64,000 nt of DNA from Adiantum capillus-veneris. Lineage: Eukaryota > Streptophyta > Polypodiopsida > Polypodiales > Pteridaceae. Numbering within the stretch: position 1 is the first letter of the stretch; every line of letters begins with the position of its first letter. Where the stretch lies: positions 83,299,881 to 83,363,880 of the forward strand of contig CM043957.1 in NCBI GenBank assembly GCA_014529385.2, read 5' to 3'. A program made the position numbers and the translations under genes. Positions 11,879 through 24,734 of the stretch are shown here, one piece after another. The notes beneath the pieces are model-generated. The model was not told the DNA's origin. It searched no databases and saw nothing but the letters and a program-made list of their open reading frames with translations.

Positions 11879-14087
11879 CCACGGTTTTCCTTGGCATGGA
11901 TCACTGTCAAGGTTTTATGGAGGATGCTTTTGCAACCCATATAACTGCAGCAACGACCGAGACCATATAAGGTTTGAGTTTTCCTGTTCTTGTGGTTTTC
12001 ATAGCTTTATGTATCAACTTGTCCTGCAAGCTCATATAATTAGGGTGCTCACCGTCATGGCACCCAGAGAGCTTACCTATAGCTCAACTATGACCATGGT
12101 CAATGCATTATGTTCACTTCAGTTGGGCATTATTGTACTTTGGCCGAGGGAGCAAGGCTCAAATAGAGATACGATAGAGGTAATCGGCAAGGCCGATTAT
12201 TGGTTTAATTCTAAGAAGCCGATCAACAAAACTGGTTAATATGGTATATTCTAGCTATATGGTACCTGTTAGTAATATTGGGCAACACAGGACTTTCTAC
12301 AATGCCAACTATGTCACTTTAATCAAGTGGAGTTTGGCAATAGGTGACACTTGATAGCTAAGTTGTAGATGCTATCTCTATCAATACTAGGCAATATCAC
12401 GATTCTCAATACAGTGTACGATTCGGCAAGGCCGATTCTCTATGAACTTTTGACACGGTCGATGTTCTCTACTTGGACACGCGTGTGTCACCAAGCGTAC
12501 GTGTTTGCTATGAGCATTCAGTATCAATTTTCTCTCATCTTATTAATAGACTTCTCACGAGCAAGGCTTTCCTTTAAGACATACGGCATAGCAATTTTCA
12601 CGTTTGGAATATGCTATCAGCATATACACTTGGGAGTCTTTGCATGTTCTCATTAGACATCGGATTAAACCAAGCCAAGAAGGCATATGTGGGACATCCA
12701 CAAGTTATTCACATATATGGACATGAGCTGGATTCGAGTGCACTACCCAAAACTTTCCCACAAGTGGACGACAAGGTTGGTCAGTTTCAAGTTATGTTTG
12801 TTTTTGTCTATATTTTACTTTTCATTTTGGAAAAGATCTCTCTGCTGTGCAAAGCAAAGTGCTTGGGCAGACTCCATATGAAACAATTGTACAAAGAAAA
12901 GTGCTTTTCCTGTCTTACTGTGGTGCACGACTTCTCTTATGTGCCATAGTATTATCTATTGAATTCAAATGAATGCTAATGGCACACATCTTTGGCACTA
13001 TGTGGATATTAGCTCATAGTTTACATGATGGTGCACTGTGATGTATCCATGTTAGTATAATCGCACATGGCATGTATACCAACAACTCACAAGGTTGAGA
13101 TTGTCATTGAAGCCAAGGTCTTATCATTCTATTTTTTGATATGTTAGCATGGCCTACTAGTATGATGGACGTACAACACCCATCATTGCATACGCTACCG
13201 CTATAGCACTAGCAACTCTGTCCAAGACGAGCTCAGTTGTTGTAGTTTTTAGACATTTTATTTGTATGTTTATTCACAATCAACATGCCGTACATCTGCA
13301 CCCTGATACAATCACGCTCACATACAAGGTACGTGGGTCAAGATGACCTTTGGTGCCTCTCTCTAGGAGGGCATGGTACAATTACACCGATGTACGCTTA
13401 TAGGATAAGCTATGACACAGGCACGGTCTGCAATCAAGCATTTGAACATGGCATACAACACATTAGAATAAGGGGATTTCCTCAGCCCAACATTCTCTCT
13501 CTCCCTCTCTTTCCCACTTCTATGCGGGAAAGGTGAAACTAGACACGATTTTATTAAAATATTTTTATGCCAATACGATAACATGAAGGGCTAAGAGCCA
13601 TCACTTACCACCTATTTGGGCATGGCTAAGAGCCATCTGTTTGTAAATGGACAAGCAAGAGTCTTGCCATTAGTGATTTTTTGGACATTATTTTTGCACT
13701 CCAGTGCTCCACACTTCAAGTGTGCAAGTCAAGTTGAGTTTTTGGAACATCTTAAACTCGTACGGCCTTATCTCTACCAAGGTGTAAGGATGAAGCCAGC
13801 ATTTTAGACCGTACACTACTCACAAAAACCCCACATTATGGATTTTTGGGTGTGATAAAGATCTAGTTGTGCATACGACTCCAATTTCAGTGGAGCTCCT
13901 ATTAGCACTAAGAGTGCCTATATGAGTACAATTTCAGGTAAGACCCAGCACATGATTACTAAATCACTTAGTAAGGGTTGATGGTCCATTCTTGGAACCT
14001 TCACACTTGCAGTTTCAAGGAAAGAAGTCCACAAACTATCAAGGGGTAGTGGAAATTTTCAACTTCAAAAGTAATAAAATGCCACGG

Positions 14088-14138
14088 GCAAACCCAAGGG
14101 GGGTCACAGACAAGGGCCAAGGGCCACAACTGCTCATT
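14088..14138 (+). repeat. Third, partial LTR-like copy inside the 4.6 kb element
   Basis: AATGCCACGGGCAAACCCAA and the following GGTCA...GGGCCA align with the first 45 or so bases of the element's LTR, about 80% by eye. The rest of the LTR is not present. Confidence 0.6.
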
Positions 14139-15984
14139 GAGTAGTTTTCATGCAACATTTAATCAAGGGGTTTGACAATGTTGCTTGAACCAAGGGGTTT
14201 GAATTGCAAAGGCAACACCCAAGGTTACATGTGCAATCATGTGCAATACTACTTGCATTTTACTAACTTTCAATTAGTGCCCTAGGCAGGCGGGAAATTT
14301 GGACAGATGCCTACAATAAGTGAACACTATGTTCACCCTCTAGGTACGCAGCTGATTTGGTTTTATGTTTTTTGTTTCCTTTTTCACGTAGGATGCACAA
14401 ACTATGTTATCATCCATGTTTGCTCTTGCAAGAAATGACAAGGTCATGTACGAGCCACGAATTTTGGGCTGTAGTGTCCGAAATAAGTTTCTGCATTATG
14501 CAGTTATAGGCCCACTTGTAGGGTTTATTTGGTACATGTTGTCACATGGGATGCAACATGGTCTAGGAACTCAAGGAGTTCGGTTTAGCAAGTGTGGAGC
14601 ATGGATAATGAGGGTCTCTCTCACGCACATCGCATGCATGTTTATAATTACCTCCACACCTAAGTACATCTTGTACTTGAAGGACGTTCTTTCAGACATC
14701 CTTACCTGAGACATCTTCCACAAGTGGAGAATATGAGTCTCTGGGATAGACACTGGCACCGCTACTTCAATTATGTGTCGCGACAATGTCCCTAGGTGCT
14801 AGTCATATTTGTTTTCTAGACCATTTTTAGCACGATGTATCAAGAGAAATTTTAGTGGCCAAAAATTGTCGGATACTTAGAATGACTTGTTAAGGTACAA
14901 GTGCTCCTAAAAAACATTACAAATGGTTGTTTATAAATATAGCAAGGGTATGAGTTGTTAGTGAACAAGTTTCATTGTTTGCACCTAGAAGTGACTTTTG
15001 TTTTACCTTCTATTATGGTTCAAACATTTCAGCAAGGCTTGCAAATGTTTGCAATAGCAAGTATTTAGTTTCTTTTTGCAACTATTTACACTCCTCTTCA
15101 ATGTGTGCTAGGAACATCACATTCGCCATAAGTATTGGCAAGGATAGTTATGGATTTACAGGTTTAGATTTGTTTTTTGCTAAATTCATGCACACTAGGT
15201 GTTATGCGCCCTAGTGTTTAGCACATGCTGATTTGGAATGGCATGCGTATTTATCAAGTTGTTGCTTATGAATCATTTTGCACTCTATGTGCAGTATCTC
15301 TATGAGCTTACTTTGGGGTCTACCAATCACCAATAGAGGTCATGGATCGGTTTGGGTGTTTGTGGATTTTTCCAGTTAACCACGATGGTTATTCAGTACA
15401 TTACTGCCAGAATCCAAAGAGGATAGGCAGATTACAACTTACAAGTGTACTCTTGTGCTGAAGGATATGCAAGGCGTGTATGTTAGCACCAAGCAATCCA
15501 ATTAGCAAGAATGTATCGCTCTAGTTGGCGTTGCTTACAATAACGTAAACATGTTTGTGACTCACTTTAGTCCCTTCATGTTTCAATTTGGTTCTCAACC
15601 TTGAACACTAGTTATGGTGGGGTTGTTTACTGATGAAAATTGAGAACAAGTCAAAGACTTAAAACTTGGTTGATGAGTTATGTCGACAAGTTACTTTTCA
15701 TGGAAAGTGATACTCTTTTGGGTACATCTTTGTTGTGATAGCTCATTTTGCATACTCATGTCCGTTCTAAACGGAGTCTACAAACTATGATTGGATAGGA
15801 ACTAGTAACACAAGATGGTTACAAAGGGACAACAATGTGGAAAATCAAGATATTACTCTTGCTTTTATTGAACCTCCTATTGAACCGTATTCCACTCAAG
15901 CAAACAACTATATCCATGAAGGATGCCACTGTTGAAAATGTTAGTGTATCATCACTCTTGTTTTCAAGGACGAAAACACTTCTC

Positions 15985-15998
15985 CATGGGGGGATTAA
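15985..15998 (+). promoter_or_regulatory. Polypurine tract of the 4.6 kb element
   Basis: CATGGGGGGATTAA lies directly before the right LTR, as expected for plus-strand priming. Confidence 0.7.
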
Positions 15999-16147
15999 TG
16001 TCATGCTAAGGGCATACCTAAGGGAGGTCACGAACCTGGGCCAATAAGTGGCCGACTGCCAGTGTGGAATAGAGGATTCAGTAGCCAGGGGCTATATAAG
16101 GGAGGTTGGGTGGTGAATCCAAGCCAGGAAGTTCCCTGGGCATTTCA
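15999..16147 (+). repeat. Right LTR of the 4.6 kb element
   Basis: 149 bp, TGTCATGCTAAGG to GGGCATTTCA, followed by the GTAAT duplication. Confidence 0.92.
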
Positions 16148-16379
16148 GTAATGAAGGTCTGTCAATATCAATGATATTACCATATCCATCCTTCGAGGCC
16201 GGCACTATATACCTGTGTGAGTAGAAGAAGATTCTGTGTTGCAGTAGAATCGAAGGTGGCGAGTTGGGAAGCATCATAACACCAATGTCGGCATGAAGAG
16301 CATTGAAGGTTTCTGTGAGACTCTTGATTGGTTGTTCCTCAACAAAGTCGGATGTGAATATGTCTAACAACACCAAAAC
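16148..16379 (-). pseudogene. Exon 2, proximal part, of the split minus-strand gene
   Basis: An open frame follows the acceptor TTGACTTGATAG. It begins VLVLLDIFTSDFVEEQPIK and reaches NIIDIDRPSL at the insertion. The ATTAC (minus) duplication forms part of the next codons, and the frame matches the distal part exactly. Confidence 0.72.
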
Positions 16380-16489
16380 CTATCAAGTCAAAAACAAATG
16401 ACAAGCGTTTACAATCATCAATGAACAATGTTTTACGAATTACAATGTATTGAAAAATCTCTTCAGCTTCCATTTCTCAAGCACATGGA

Positions 16490-16753
16490 ATGCCAAGAGT
16501 ACATGTTTTGAACAATGGCCACTGTGCCATTGACTCTATGGTTCTTGAAACTAAGATGTCTCCTCTTCCAATGTTCTTCAAGGTTGCCACGATTTTGAAC
16601 ATGATTAGGCCCGATAGCTGCAGGTTGCATGAAGATCGAAGATCCATTAGAAAACACTTGTGTCACGCATTCCCCATCAAAATACCTAGTGTTATGCAAG
16701 CAAACCGCCTCTATATCATCCTTTCGCTTCCTTGAAGTGGAGGGGGTTGCCAT
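16490..16753 (-). pseudogene. Exon 1 of the split minus-strand gene
   Basis: ATG at 16753-16751 opens a frame of about 85 codons with RKRKDD near the start and the piece GNLEEHWKRRHLSFKNHR. An in-frame TGA follows about 14 codons after the last good donor candidates (CATGTACTC or CATGTGCTT at about 16485-16505), so the exact donor is uncertain. Confidence 0.6.
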
Positions 16754-17683
16754 GGTAGCACCAGAAGAAGAAGAGTTGTGGTGTTAGAGAGAGAGGCATG
16801 TTGATCAAGAATGAAGTGAGAAGGAATGCTTGAATGAGAAACAAGTGGAGAAGAAGTAGTTTAAATGGATGGTGTGGATGAAAGGGGGAGACAGGTGGTG
16901 CAACTATGAAAAGCTTCCATTTGTGATACAGTTATAGAAAGCTAGGAGGGAAGGGGAGAAGTGACTCAATGGGGAGACAGGGAGAAGAAGTAGTTGAAAG
17001 GGATGGTGTGGATGAAAGGGGGAGACAATTGGTGTAGCTATGGAAAGCTTCCTTATGTGGTGCTGCAACTATGGAAACCTTGGAGGCAGAAGGGGAAAGA
17101 GAAGAGAGAAGAGGTAGAATAGAAGGTACTGCTAAGAAATGTAGATTTTGGTTGAAAAGAAAAAGTTTTATGTCCATGTAAATGTTTAGGAGAGCTTTTG
17201 GAGAGTGAAAAGTGAGATTTAGAGATTTTAATTTTTTTTGAAATTTTAGGGCTACCTTATGGGGGGGAACCCCCCCCCCCCCCCCCCCTTTTCCCCTTTT
17301 CTCTCTTTCTAGGGGACAAACCTATAATGAGGGGAACAAATAGGCCCCTATGCCCCCTACTACCTTACCTTTTGAGAGGTTATAGCTATGGCCACCACCC
17401 TCTTCCTATTGGTCCATGCTTAATCACCCCTTAAGCTAAAGGGCCCTTTTGGGGTTCATATTTTTCCTAATGGGACCGAATATAGGACAAATGTACGATA
17501 ACTTACACTCAATGCAATTGTGTGCACTTTTTCAATAGGACAGACCTCATATTATTCTCGCTCATTCTCATTCATTTGCACTCACCTAACTATTATGCTT
17601 GCATTTGACTGTATTGTATTTGCGCTCAGAAACACTCCCCCTCTCACATCTGTGTTGTGCATCTTGCCATAGAAGAATCACTA
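16754..17683. promoter_or_regulatory. Spacer between two divergent genes (possible bidirectional promoter)
   Basis: Lies between the ATG at 16753 (minus) and the ATG at 17684 (plus). It contains a tandem duplication of about 134 bp beginning GAGAAGAAGTAGT at 16848 and 16982. A homopolymer run G7-AA-C18 lies at about 17261-17288. No clear TATA box on either side. The promoter role is inferred from position only. Confidence 0.45.
16848..17115. repeat. Tandem duplication, period about 134 bp
   Basis: Both units carry GAGAAGAAGTAGTT, GGATGGTGTGGATGAAAGGG and AAAGCTTCC in the same order. The second unit has diverged at its right end. Confidence 0.75.
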
Positions 17684-17994
17684 ATGGAGAATAGAGGACC
17701 TCGACAACCATCCACAAGTATTAAGTTTGTCAAAATTTTCAACAGCTTCGATTTGAACAACGGTCGATGGCTTTCTACTACCATTACAGTTGAAAGCTCG
17801 GCTCTCCTGTAGACGAGCAAGAGAAGTGCATGGGCAACGAGTTTGTGAATAGCTATAAAGGCAGGGTGAAAAACTTTTATTTGTCACAAATGGACAAAAC
17901 AGTCAAAGAGGCTCTCACTGAACACACACATATATGCACTCAGAGTTGCGTCTACGAACAAGGCCGACAAGATTTCCAACAAACTCACCAAATT
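17684..17994 (+). pseudogene. Exon 1 of the split plus-strand gene
   Basis: ATG at 17684 gives about 40 codons, then a TAG. One base over, an open frame carries on from about 17800 to the donor AATT|GTAAGT at 17994/17995. A single indel explains both halves. Confidence 0.6.
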
Positions 17995-18089
17995 GTAAGT
18001 TTCTTACATCCACAATAGATTTTACTCTTCACTCGTGTATTGTGTGTTTAACATGCCAATTATAGATATTTATCCTTTCGATAAAGAAG

Positions 18090-18286
18090 ACTGACAGTCA
18101 TTATTGGCATTTTTGATGCATTCCATGAAATTGTGGGAGAGCTACTCTATAATCCTAGCGCCAGAAGAGCGTCGTTGGCTGAGAGGGGGGTTTTCTTCTT
18201 TGACCACTTTTATTATGCTCCGCTTCCTTTGCAGGACAATCCAGAGTGGCCAGTCCCTTCATCTGAAACCTCTGAGTGTTACAAAC
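18090..18286 (+). pseudogene. Exon 2, left part, of the split plus-strand gene
   Basis: Open frame with NPSARRASLAERGVFFFDHF and LPLQDNPEWPVPSSETSE, ending in the CAAAC target duplication of the chromovirus. The acceptor lies within the AAAGAAG run at 18083-18090 or slightly downstream. Confidence 0.62.
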
Positions 18287-19878
18287 TGTAACATTTAATG
18301 GCCTAACATCTTATGTGTAGCGGAAATTAGCATGAACATAGTGGGCATTTCATTAGAATAGATTCCTAATGAGAATTACAAGAGTGCTTGGGTGGAGAGA
18401 GCAACAAAAAGCATAACACCTAGTTAGATAGCATCGACAATACTTTCAAAAGAGAGAGACATTAAGCTATTGACAACAGTTGAGGACCGGATTTGCATGG
18501 AGCCGGTCCCCCCTCCAAAAGGCTTTGTATTATGGTTTCTCCCATCAAGAGAGACATTGTACAATACAATTCTTTGTGTTCCTTCAAGACTAGCTAGTGC
18601 AATGAAGATGGAAGCTTCATACACCAAGCAAAACACTTAATCAAACACAACTTGAATTATCCCCGTTCTCACACCCAAGACCTCACACACCTTCGAAGAT
18701 GGTGAGAGCTAGCAGGGTATGAGAGTAGATTGAGAGGAAAAAGGAGTATCTTACGAGAAAGATGTACGTCTCCTCACATAATCACTCATATTAGCATAGC
18801 TTAGCTTAGTAATTAGCTTGGTAGAGGAGATGAGCATGCATTGAAGCTTGGCTCTTGGTTGGATTTGCATCCACATGCCAAGAGAGTGTTGATGTAGGCT
18901 TCTATCTCACAAGCTTGGAGTAGGTGATGAGCTCTCCATTAAAGCTTGGGAGGAGATAGAGTATTCTTCCTTCACACATGGTCAAGTGTGAGTGTGTGTG
19001 TGTCAATGCCCAGCAAAAATCAGCCCTCTCTCTCTCTTGGGCGAGCCCTAGCTGCTAATTAGGTCTGGCTTTTGCCTCATTGGACCTCCCCAGGTCAAGC
19101 CAATAGGAATTAAGCAGCATAAGTGATAGCCTTCTGACATGTGTCCCCCTTTCCCCTTTTGTGAGAGCTTTAGGTAATTAAATAATTAAACAAAACTCTC
19201 ATTGGACCCCTTTGTCTCCTGGCCAATAGGAATCAGGCAAGCCATGAGGCTTCTGAATGCTCATTGGACCCTTTGGGAGACTGCCCAATAGTCTTCTAGG
19301 AGACTTAATTCTCATTGGTTTCTTTTATTAAATGTTTTTAAATTAATTAAACTACATTTACTCTAGCTTAATTCTCATTGGTCCACTTCAAGGGTCTTCC
19401 AATAGGAATTGGGCACACCTTGTGGGCATCTGGCTTAGGGAGCTGACATGTGTCCCTCATTCCCTTTGTGTAAAGGGAGCCTGTGTGTGTGTGTGTGTGG
19501 CTTTCTCTCTCATCCCCTACCTTTGGGGCTCGCCCCCTCCCATGTAGGGATGTGCAAAGACTTTTAGGGCACACACAAAGCATCCAATTTTCCCTAGGGT
19601 TGACCTTTGGACACAACCTTTGAATTTTGGAACCTTAGCATTTTGGAAGTCTTAATGGGCTGAACCTTAGGGTCTTTTTAGCCCATTGTTTCACATGGAT
19701 CTTTTGCAGATGGCCCCCCCTTTGGATCCCTATTTTCCCTCCTTTGGATCCCTACTGTGGCCGGTCTGCTAGCTTAACCAACATTCTAGCTTTTTCTCCC
19801 TTGGTACTTCCCCACATTAAATGATCAGTTTAATATGAGAAAATCATTTAGGAGAATTAGATATTGATTATTATGACA
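18287..19878 (-). repeat. 3' LTR of the chromovirus
   Basis: 1592 bp, TGTAACATTTAATGG to ATTATTATGACA in plus coordinates, with short terminal TGT/ACA inversion. It contains CT, TG and GA runs in the U3/R region. Confidence 0.96.
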
Positions 19879-20234
19879 TTACCTCTCTCTTGAAATCATA
19901 GTCGTCCTCGACTATGGTGTAGAGAAGATAAAGCATATGCATGAGTCCTTTTCTTAGCGGGTAGAGGATCCCTATGTTACCCTACGACATCATTCCATAA
20001 TGGATGACTAGTCCATTTGGTGCTTGAGAGCCTGAGGCTGCCGCAAGCATGTCTGCACATTAGTCCTATCAGTCTTCCATAGTAGAGTGACAAGCTCTAC
20101 TTGGTGTTTGGGAGACGTTGTCTCCGCAAACTTGATCTAAGCATGCATACTACTTTATTTTTGTGCACAAATAAAGAAAAAGAGAGTCTTATAAGACAAA
20201 AATTTTGTTCATTTTTAACATTTTGTACATTTGC
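19879..20234 (-). other. 3' untranslated internal region and polypurine tract
   Basis: No coding sequence between the polyprotein stop and the LTR. The purine tract is CAAGAGAGAGGTAA on minus (19879-19892), identical to that of the copy at 1580-1593. Confidence 0.85.
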
Positions 20235-23200
20235 TTACTGTTGGGAAGCATTGTAAGCATTGACAAGGTTTAGGTTATCCTTTAATTGTATGCCTTGCAT
20301 CCATCTAGCATCTTCAAAAGGATAATTCTTAAACTTAATAAGATATCGTCGGAGAGTCTTACCGCCTCTTAATACCTTGTCTTCATGTCGGAGAATGGAC
20401 TCGGACTGCAGCACCTCCTCGTGGTCTTCGATCTCCGGTGGGTCTTCAATAGTTGGTTCTTGAGGTGGCTCTCCTTTGTAAGGCTTTAATAGGCTCACAT
20501 GAAAAGCATTGTGTATGAGCCAATGATTGGGCAACTTAAGTTGATAGGCCATCTCATTGATTGGCCTAAGAATCTGGAAGGGACCATAATACCTTTTTGC
20601 TAGTTTAGCATAGTACTTTTGGTGGCCCGTAGGATTCTTGCCCGTCGTGTGCCTTAATCGAGCCTTGGAAAACTTTAACAAGACCCAATCGTTTTCTTTA
20701 AAGGCTTGGGCTCTTCTGTGCTTGTCAGCAGCAGCCTTTTGCCTTTGCTGTGAGATAGAGATAGCATCCTTAATCTTTTGGAAAGATTCTTGTAGGTCTC
20801 GGCTATACTCATCTGCAGCGAAGATCTTCCCATGTACCTTAAGTAGCAAGGGACTTTTTGATCTTCCCTCAATTACCTCGAAAGGTGCTTTTCCTGTGGA
20901 AGTATGTACAGTGTTATTGTAAGCATACTCTACTAAGGGTAAGTACTTCTCCCATTGGGATCTTTGATCTACTTCCGTTACATAGGCTTTTAGTAGATCA
21001 AGAATGGTTAGGTTAGCTATTTCACTTTGGCCATCAGTTTGTGGATGATAGGCCGAAGAGAAGTTTAGCCTTGTTCCTAAATTCTCAAAGAGACCCTTCC
21101 AGAAATTACTGGTCATTCTAGGATCTCTATCCGACACTATGGACATTGGCAAGCCATGGTACTTGAAAATTTGTGAAATGAAGAGGGTTGCCATTTGATG
21201 GTCTTTGATAGTCTTTTTGACAGGTATAAAATGAGCTTGTTTACTGAACCTGTCTACTATCGTCCATATTCCCGTATTCCCATGGATAGACTTAGGCAAT
21301 CCAAAGATAAAATCCATGGATATGCTCTCCCAAGGTGAATTATGGATTGGCAAGGGTTGAAGCAATCCAAATTGCTTCCCTCTATCAAATTTTGTCTTTT
21401 GGCATACCACACATTTGGAAACATATTCGTGTATGTTCACTTTCATGGTAGGCCAATAGAAATATGTTTCAATTCCCTTTAGGGTAGACTGAATCCCTCT
21501 ATGCCCCGCATATGGGGGAGCATGAGATTCATACATTACTTTCTCACGTAGTGAGTTAGTAACGCATAGTCTATTGCCATAGAGAAGATAACCATCTTGT
21601 AAAGTAAATGGTTCTTCTTTCTTCCCTAATGCAAGGGCTGAAATCACATCTCTAAAATCGGGATCAATAGCATACTCATCTATCATTGAAGATAGATCAT
21701 TGTGAGTTGCTATGGAAACCGCATTCACTCTCGGTCGTCTTGAGAGTGCATCGGCTACTTGATTATGCTTGCCAGCAATGTGAGCAATATGAAAATGAAA
21801 TTGCGAAAGGAAATTTGCCCACCTCATTTGTTTGTCGGAAAGCTTGGTCTGCGTCATGAAGTACTTAAGACTTTGGTGATCCGTTCGCAGAATGAAAGGA
21901 GTCCCCAATAAATAGTGCTTCCATGAGTCTAAGGCATGCAGAACTGCAAGGAGTTCTTTTTCGTATATGCCTAGAGTTTGCTCAACAGGGTCGAGCCTTC
22001 GACTCTCATAGCCTATGGCGTGCCCTTCTTGGAGCAGAACAGCCCCAAGGCAATCACCACAAGCATCACATTGGACCTCAAATGGTTTTGAGAGATCCGG
22101 TAGTGTAAGCACAGGTTGAGAGATAAGCTTTTCTTTAAGCTTTTCGAAAGCATTGTTCTCCTTAGCAGACCACGTATACCTAACATTTTTCTTTGTTAGG
22201 TCATGTAATAGTCCCACAATTCGTGAGAACTTTTCTATGAAGCGTCTATAGTATGCACACATACCTATAAAGCTTCTTAGTTCATGAAGATTCCTTGGTT
22301 TAGGCCATCCTTTTATTACCTCTAACTTGGATGGATCCATTTGGATTCCATCTTGAGAGATAATGTGACCTAAATATTGAATCTCTTGCAAGAAAAATTC
22401 ACTTTTCTTTCGATTAACATAAAGTTTATTCTCTCTTAAAACTTGAAATATTACCTGGAGGTGTTGCTTGTGTTCCTCCAATGAATTAGAGTAGATGATA
22501 ATATCATCAAAGAACACTCCAGTGAAGGTTCGATGAGGCCTGAACAGCTTCTCCATCAAGCGGTTGAATGTGGCTGGTGCATTGGTCAAGCCAAAAGGCA
22601 TGACAATGTATTCGTAAAGACCAAATGTAGTACAAAATGCGGTCTTTACAATGTCTTGATCAACTATCCTTATTTGATGATAGCCACTTTTTAGGTCAAT
22701 CCTACTAAAGTAGGTCGATCCTTGTAGCTTATCAAATAGGTCTTCTACCCTTGGAACGGGAAACCTATTCTTGATAGTGATCCTATTTAGTGCTCTATAG
22801 TCGACACACATACAATATGTGCCGTCTTTCTTTTGCACTAATAGCACAGGTGAGCAAAATGGAGATGAGCTAGGCCTAACCATGCCCTTCTCAACTAACT
22901 CATGCACTTGCCGCATAATCTCCTCTTGTTGAGCTTGAGAAACTCTATAAGGAGGTTTGTTAGGCGGTGAACTTCCTGGAAGAAGTTCAATTGCATGGTC
23001 GTCATTACCTCGTTTAGGAGGTAGCTCACAAGGGATGTCGTCAATAAAAACATCTCGAAACCCCTTGAGAAAATTGGATAACTCTAATTCCTTTTGGTTG
23101 CTTTTATTTTCTTTTGCTAAAGCATTAGGTTCATTTTGAGAATCTTTAACAAAAATCATGTACGCGGAAATAGAGCTCTTTATTGACTTGTTGAAAGCTG

Positions 23201-24726
23201 GTGTATGTACAATGGGGATGGTGTTACCCATCTCCTTAGCATCTATATACATGTCCTTTTCCCTGAACTTAAAGGAGATTCTCCTTTCAGGAAATTTAAC
23301 ATCGGCAGCCAGGCGGTCAAACCATGGTGCCCCTAGGATTACATCCTCATGCTTGAGAGGAGAGATAAAGAAGTCCTCTTTGTCCACATAGCCTTGGACA
23401 TGAAGCCTCAATTTCCCGATTAAGGGAGTAACTGAAGCTTCTTGCCCTTTGAAGGCACTGTCTGCGGGTAGGATATCTCCCATCTCGTAGGATTGTATGC
23501 CTAGCTTGGTGGCTAACTCCATAGATATGAAATTGTGAGTAGAACCAGGGTCAAAGAGAATAAAAGCATCATGTTCTCTTACCTTTCCCCAAGCATGGCA
23601 TAGAGGAGATCCTTTGTGGTGAGTTTGGTGAATCTCCTCCTCTTGGATTTCAGCCAAAGAAGCTCTAGGAGGATCTTGGCGGTTGTTCTTTTGGGGACAA
23701 GCGCGGTACGCATGCCCTTGTTCGCCGCACTTGAAACACCGGTTATCCTTACGATAACGCTCAAGCTCTTCAGGAGAGAGTTTATTCTTTCCTTTGTAAA
23801 CTCCCTTCTCTTTAGCTTTGTTGGAATTGCCCTTAGGAGACTTTTGGACATTGTCCTTCCCCTTAGGCTCATTGGAACCCTTGTTTTCCGGGGGCTTATT
23901 ATTTCTTTTACCCCCCGTTTGGAAATTGATTCGCGAGGCCACCATAGTATGGTGTATTACCGCCGATATGGTACGTGGCCTTTGGGAGTTGACATACTCC
24001 GCCATTTCTTCGGTTAAGCCCGCACAAAATTGTTGCTTTTGCTCTCCAAAATCCAACTTTTTGAAGACAGTGGCTTTGAGTTGTAGGTCCCAAAACTTGT
24101 CTACATATTTGTGGATGGATTCATTGGGAGAGAGCTTTAAGCTTCGCCATTCGGTGAGTACTTTGTCTTTGGCATCGGTGGCCAAAAACTGCTTCATAAT
24201 GGAAGCTCTAAAAGCCTTCCATGTTCGTGGAGCTTCACCGTTGGCTCGTAGGCTAGACCACCATTGTCTGGTGGACTTTTGAAAGTGCATAGCTACATGA
24301 CGTAGCTTAGAGGACTCCGTGAAGCCCTCATCTCCAAACGCCGCATCGAATTGCTGGATAAAGGCCAAAACTTTGTCTGGATAAAGGCTCTTGAGTTCTC
24401 CTTTGGGAAGGAGATGCATCATCAAGAAGTAAATTCTTGAGCCCTTCATATGGATTCTCTTCTTCTTCCCGAATCGGAGAGAGACCTCTTTTGGTAGTCT
24501 CACAAGGAGGCTTCCTAGGTGTTCTCTCGTCATGGTGATGAGCTTGGAGAATCCCGTGAGCACGGAGCTGCCGTTGCACTTCACTTTGGAGAGATGGATT
24601 GCCCATGGCTTGTTGAAGCCTAGAAACAAGATAGTTAACAAGCATTGAAGCATCATTAGTAGCTTGCTCATGAGCAAAATCAAAGTTATCACCATTAATT
24701 TCACTCTCTTTACTATTGTCAGCCAT
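20235..24726 (-). CDS. Gag-pol polyprotein of a chromovirus (one frameshift in gag)
   Basis: Single polyprotein in the order gag, protease, reverse transcriptase, RNase H, integrase, chromodomain. Numbered in the long frame (1499 codons from 24734): gag domain about 140-270, zinc knuckle CFKCGEQGHAYRAC at about 333, protease motif LFDPGS at about 395 (Pro where Ser or Thr is usual), RT motif FFDDI at about 741. RNase H follows with QCDACGDCLGAVLLQ. Integrase has the H-H-C-C finger (CVVCQKTK) and core residues near SMDF, SDRD (about 1199) and DGQSE. The chromodomain is about 1447-1490. The natural start is most likely ATG 24726 (MADNSKESEING) in another frame; that frame and the pol frame meet near 24405, so a one-base indel breaks gag, and the first 110 or so residues of the long frame are spurious. 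Stop TAA at 20235. Confidence 0.93.
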
Positions 24727-24734
24727 TCTAACAA

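Noticed and set aside
23616-24282. Plus-strand open frames opposite the chromovirus gag
   Set aside because: Antisense shadows of the minus-strand polyprotein.
24390-24430. Programmed ribosomal frameshift in gag
   Set aside because: The position lies before the gag domain and the sequence lacks a convincing slippery site plus pseudoknot; an indel is simpler.
24405-24734. First 110 or so residues of the 1499-codon frame as real gag
   Set aside because: The overlapping frame starting MADNSKESEING has the natural start and composition; the other reading is out of frame there.
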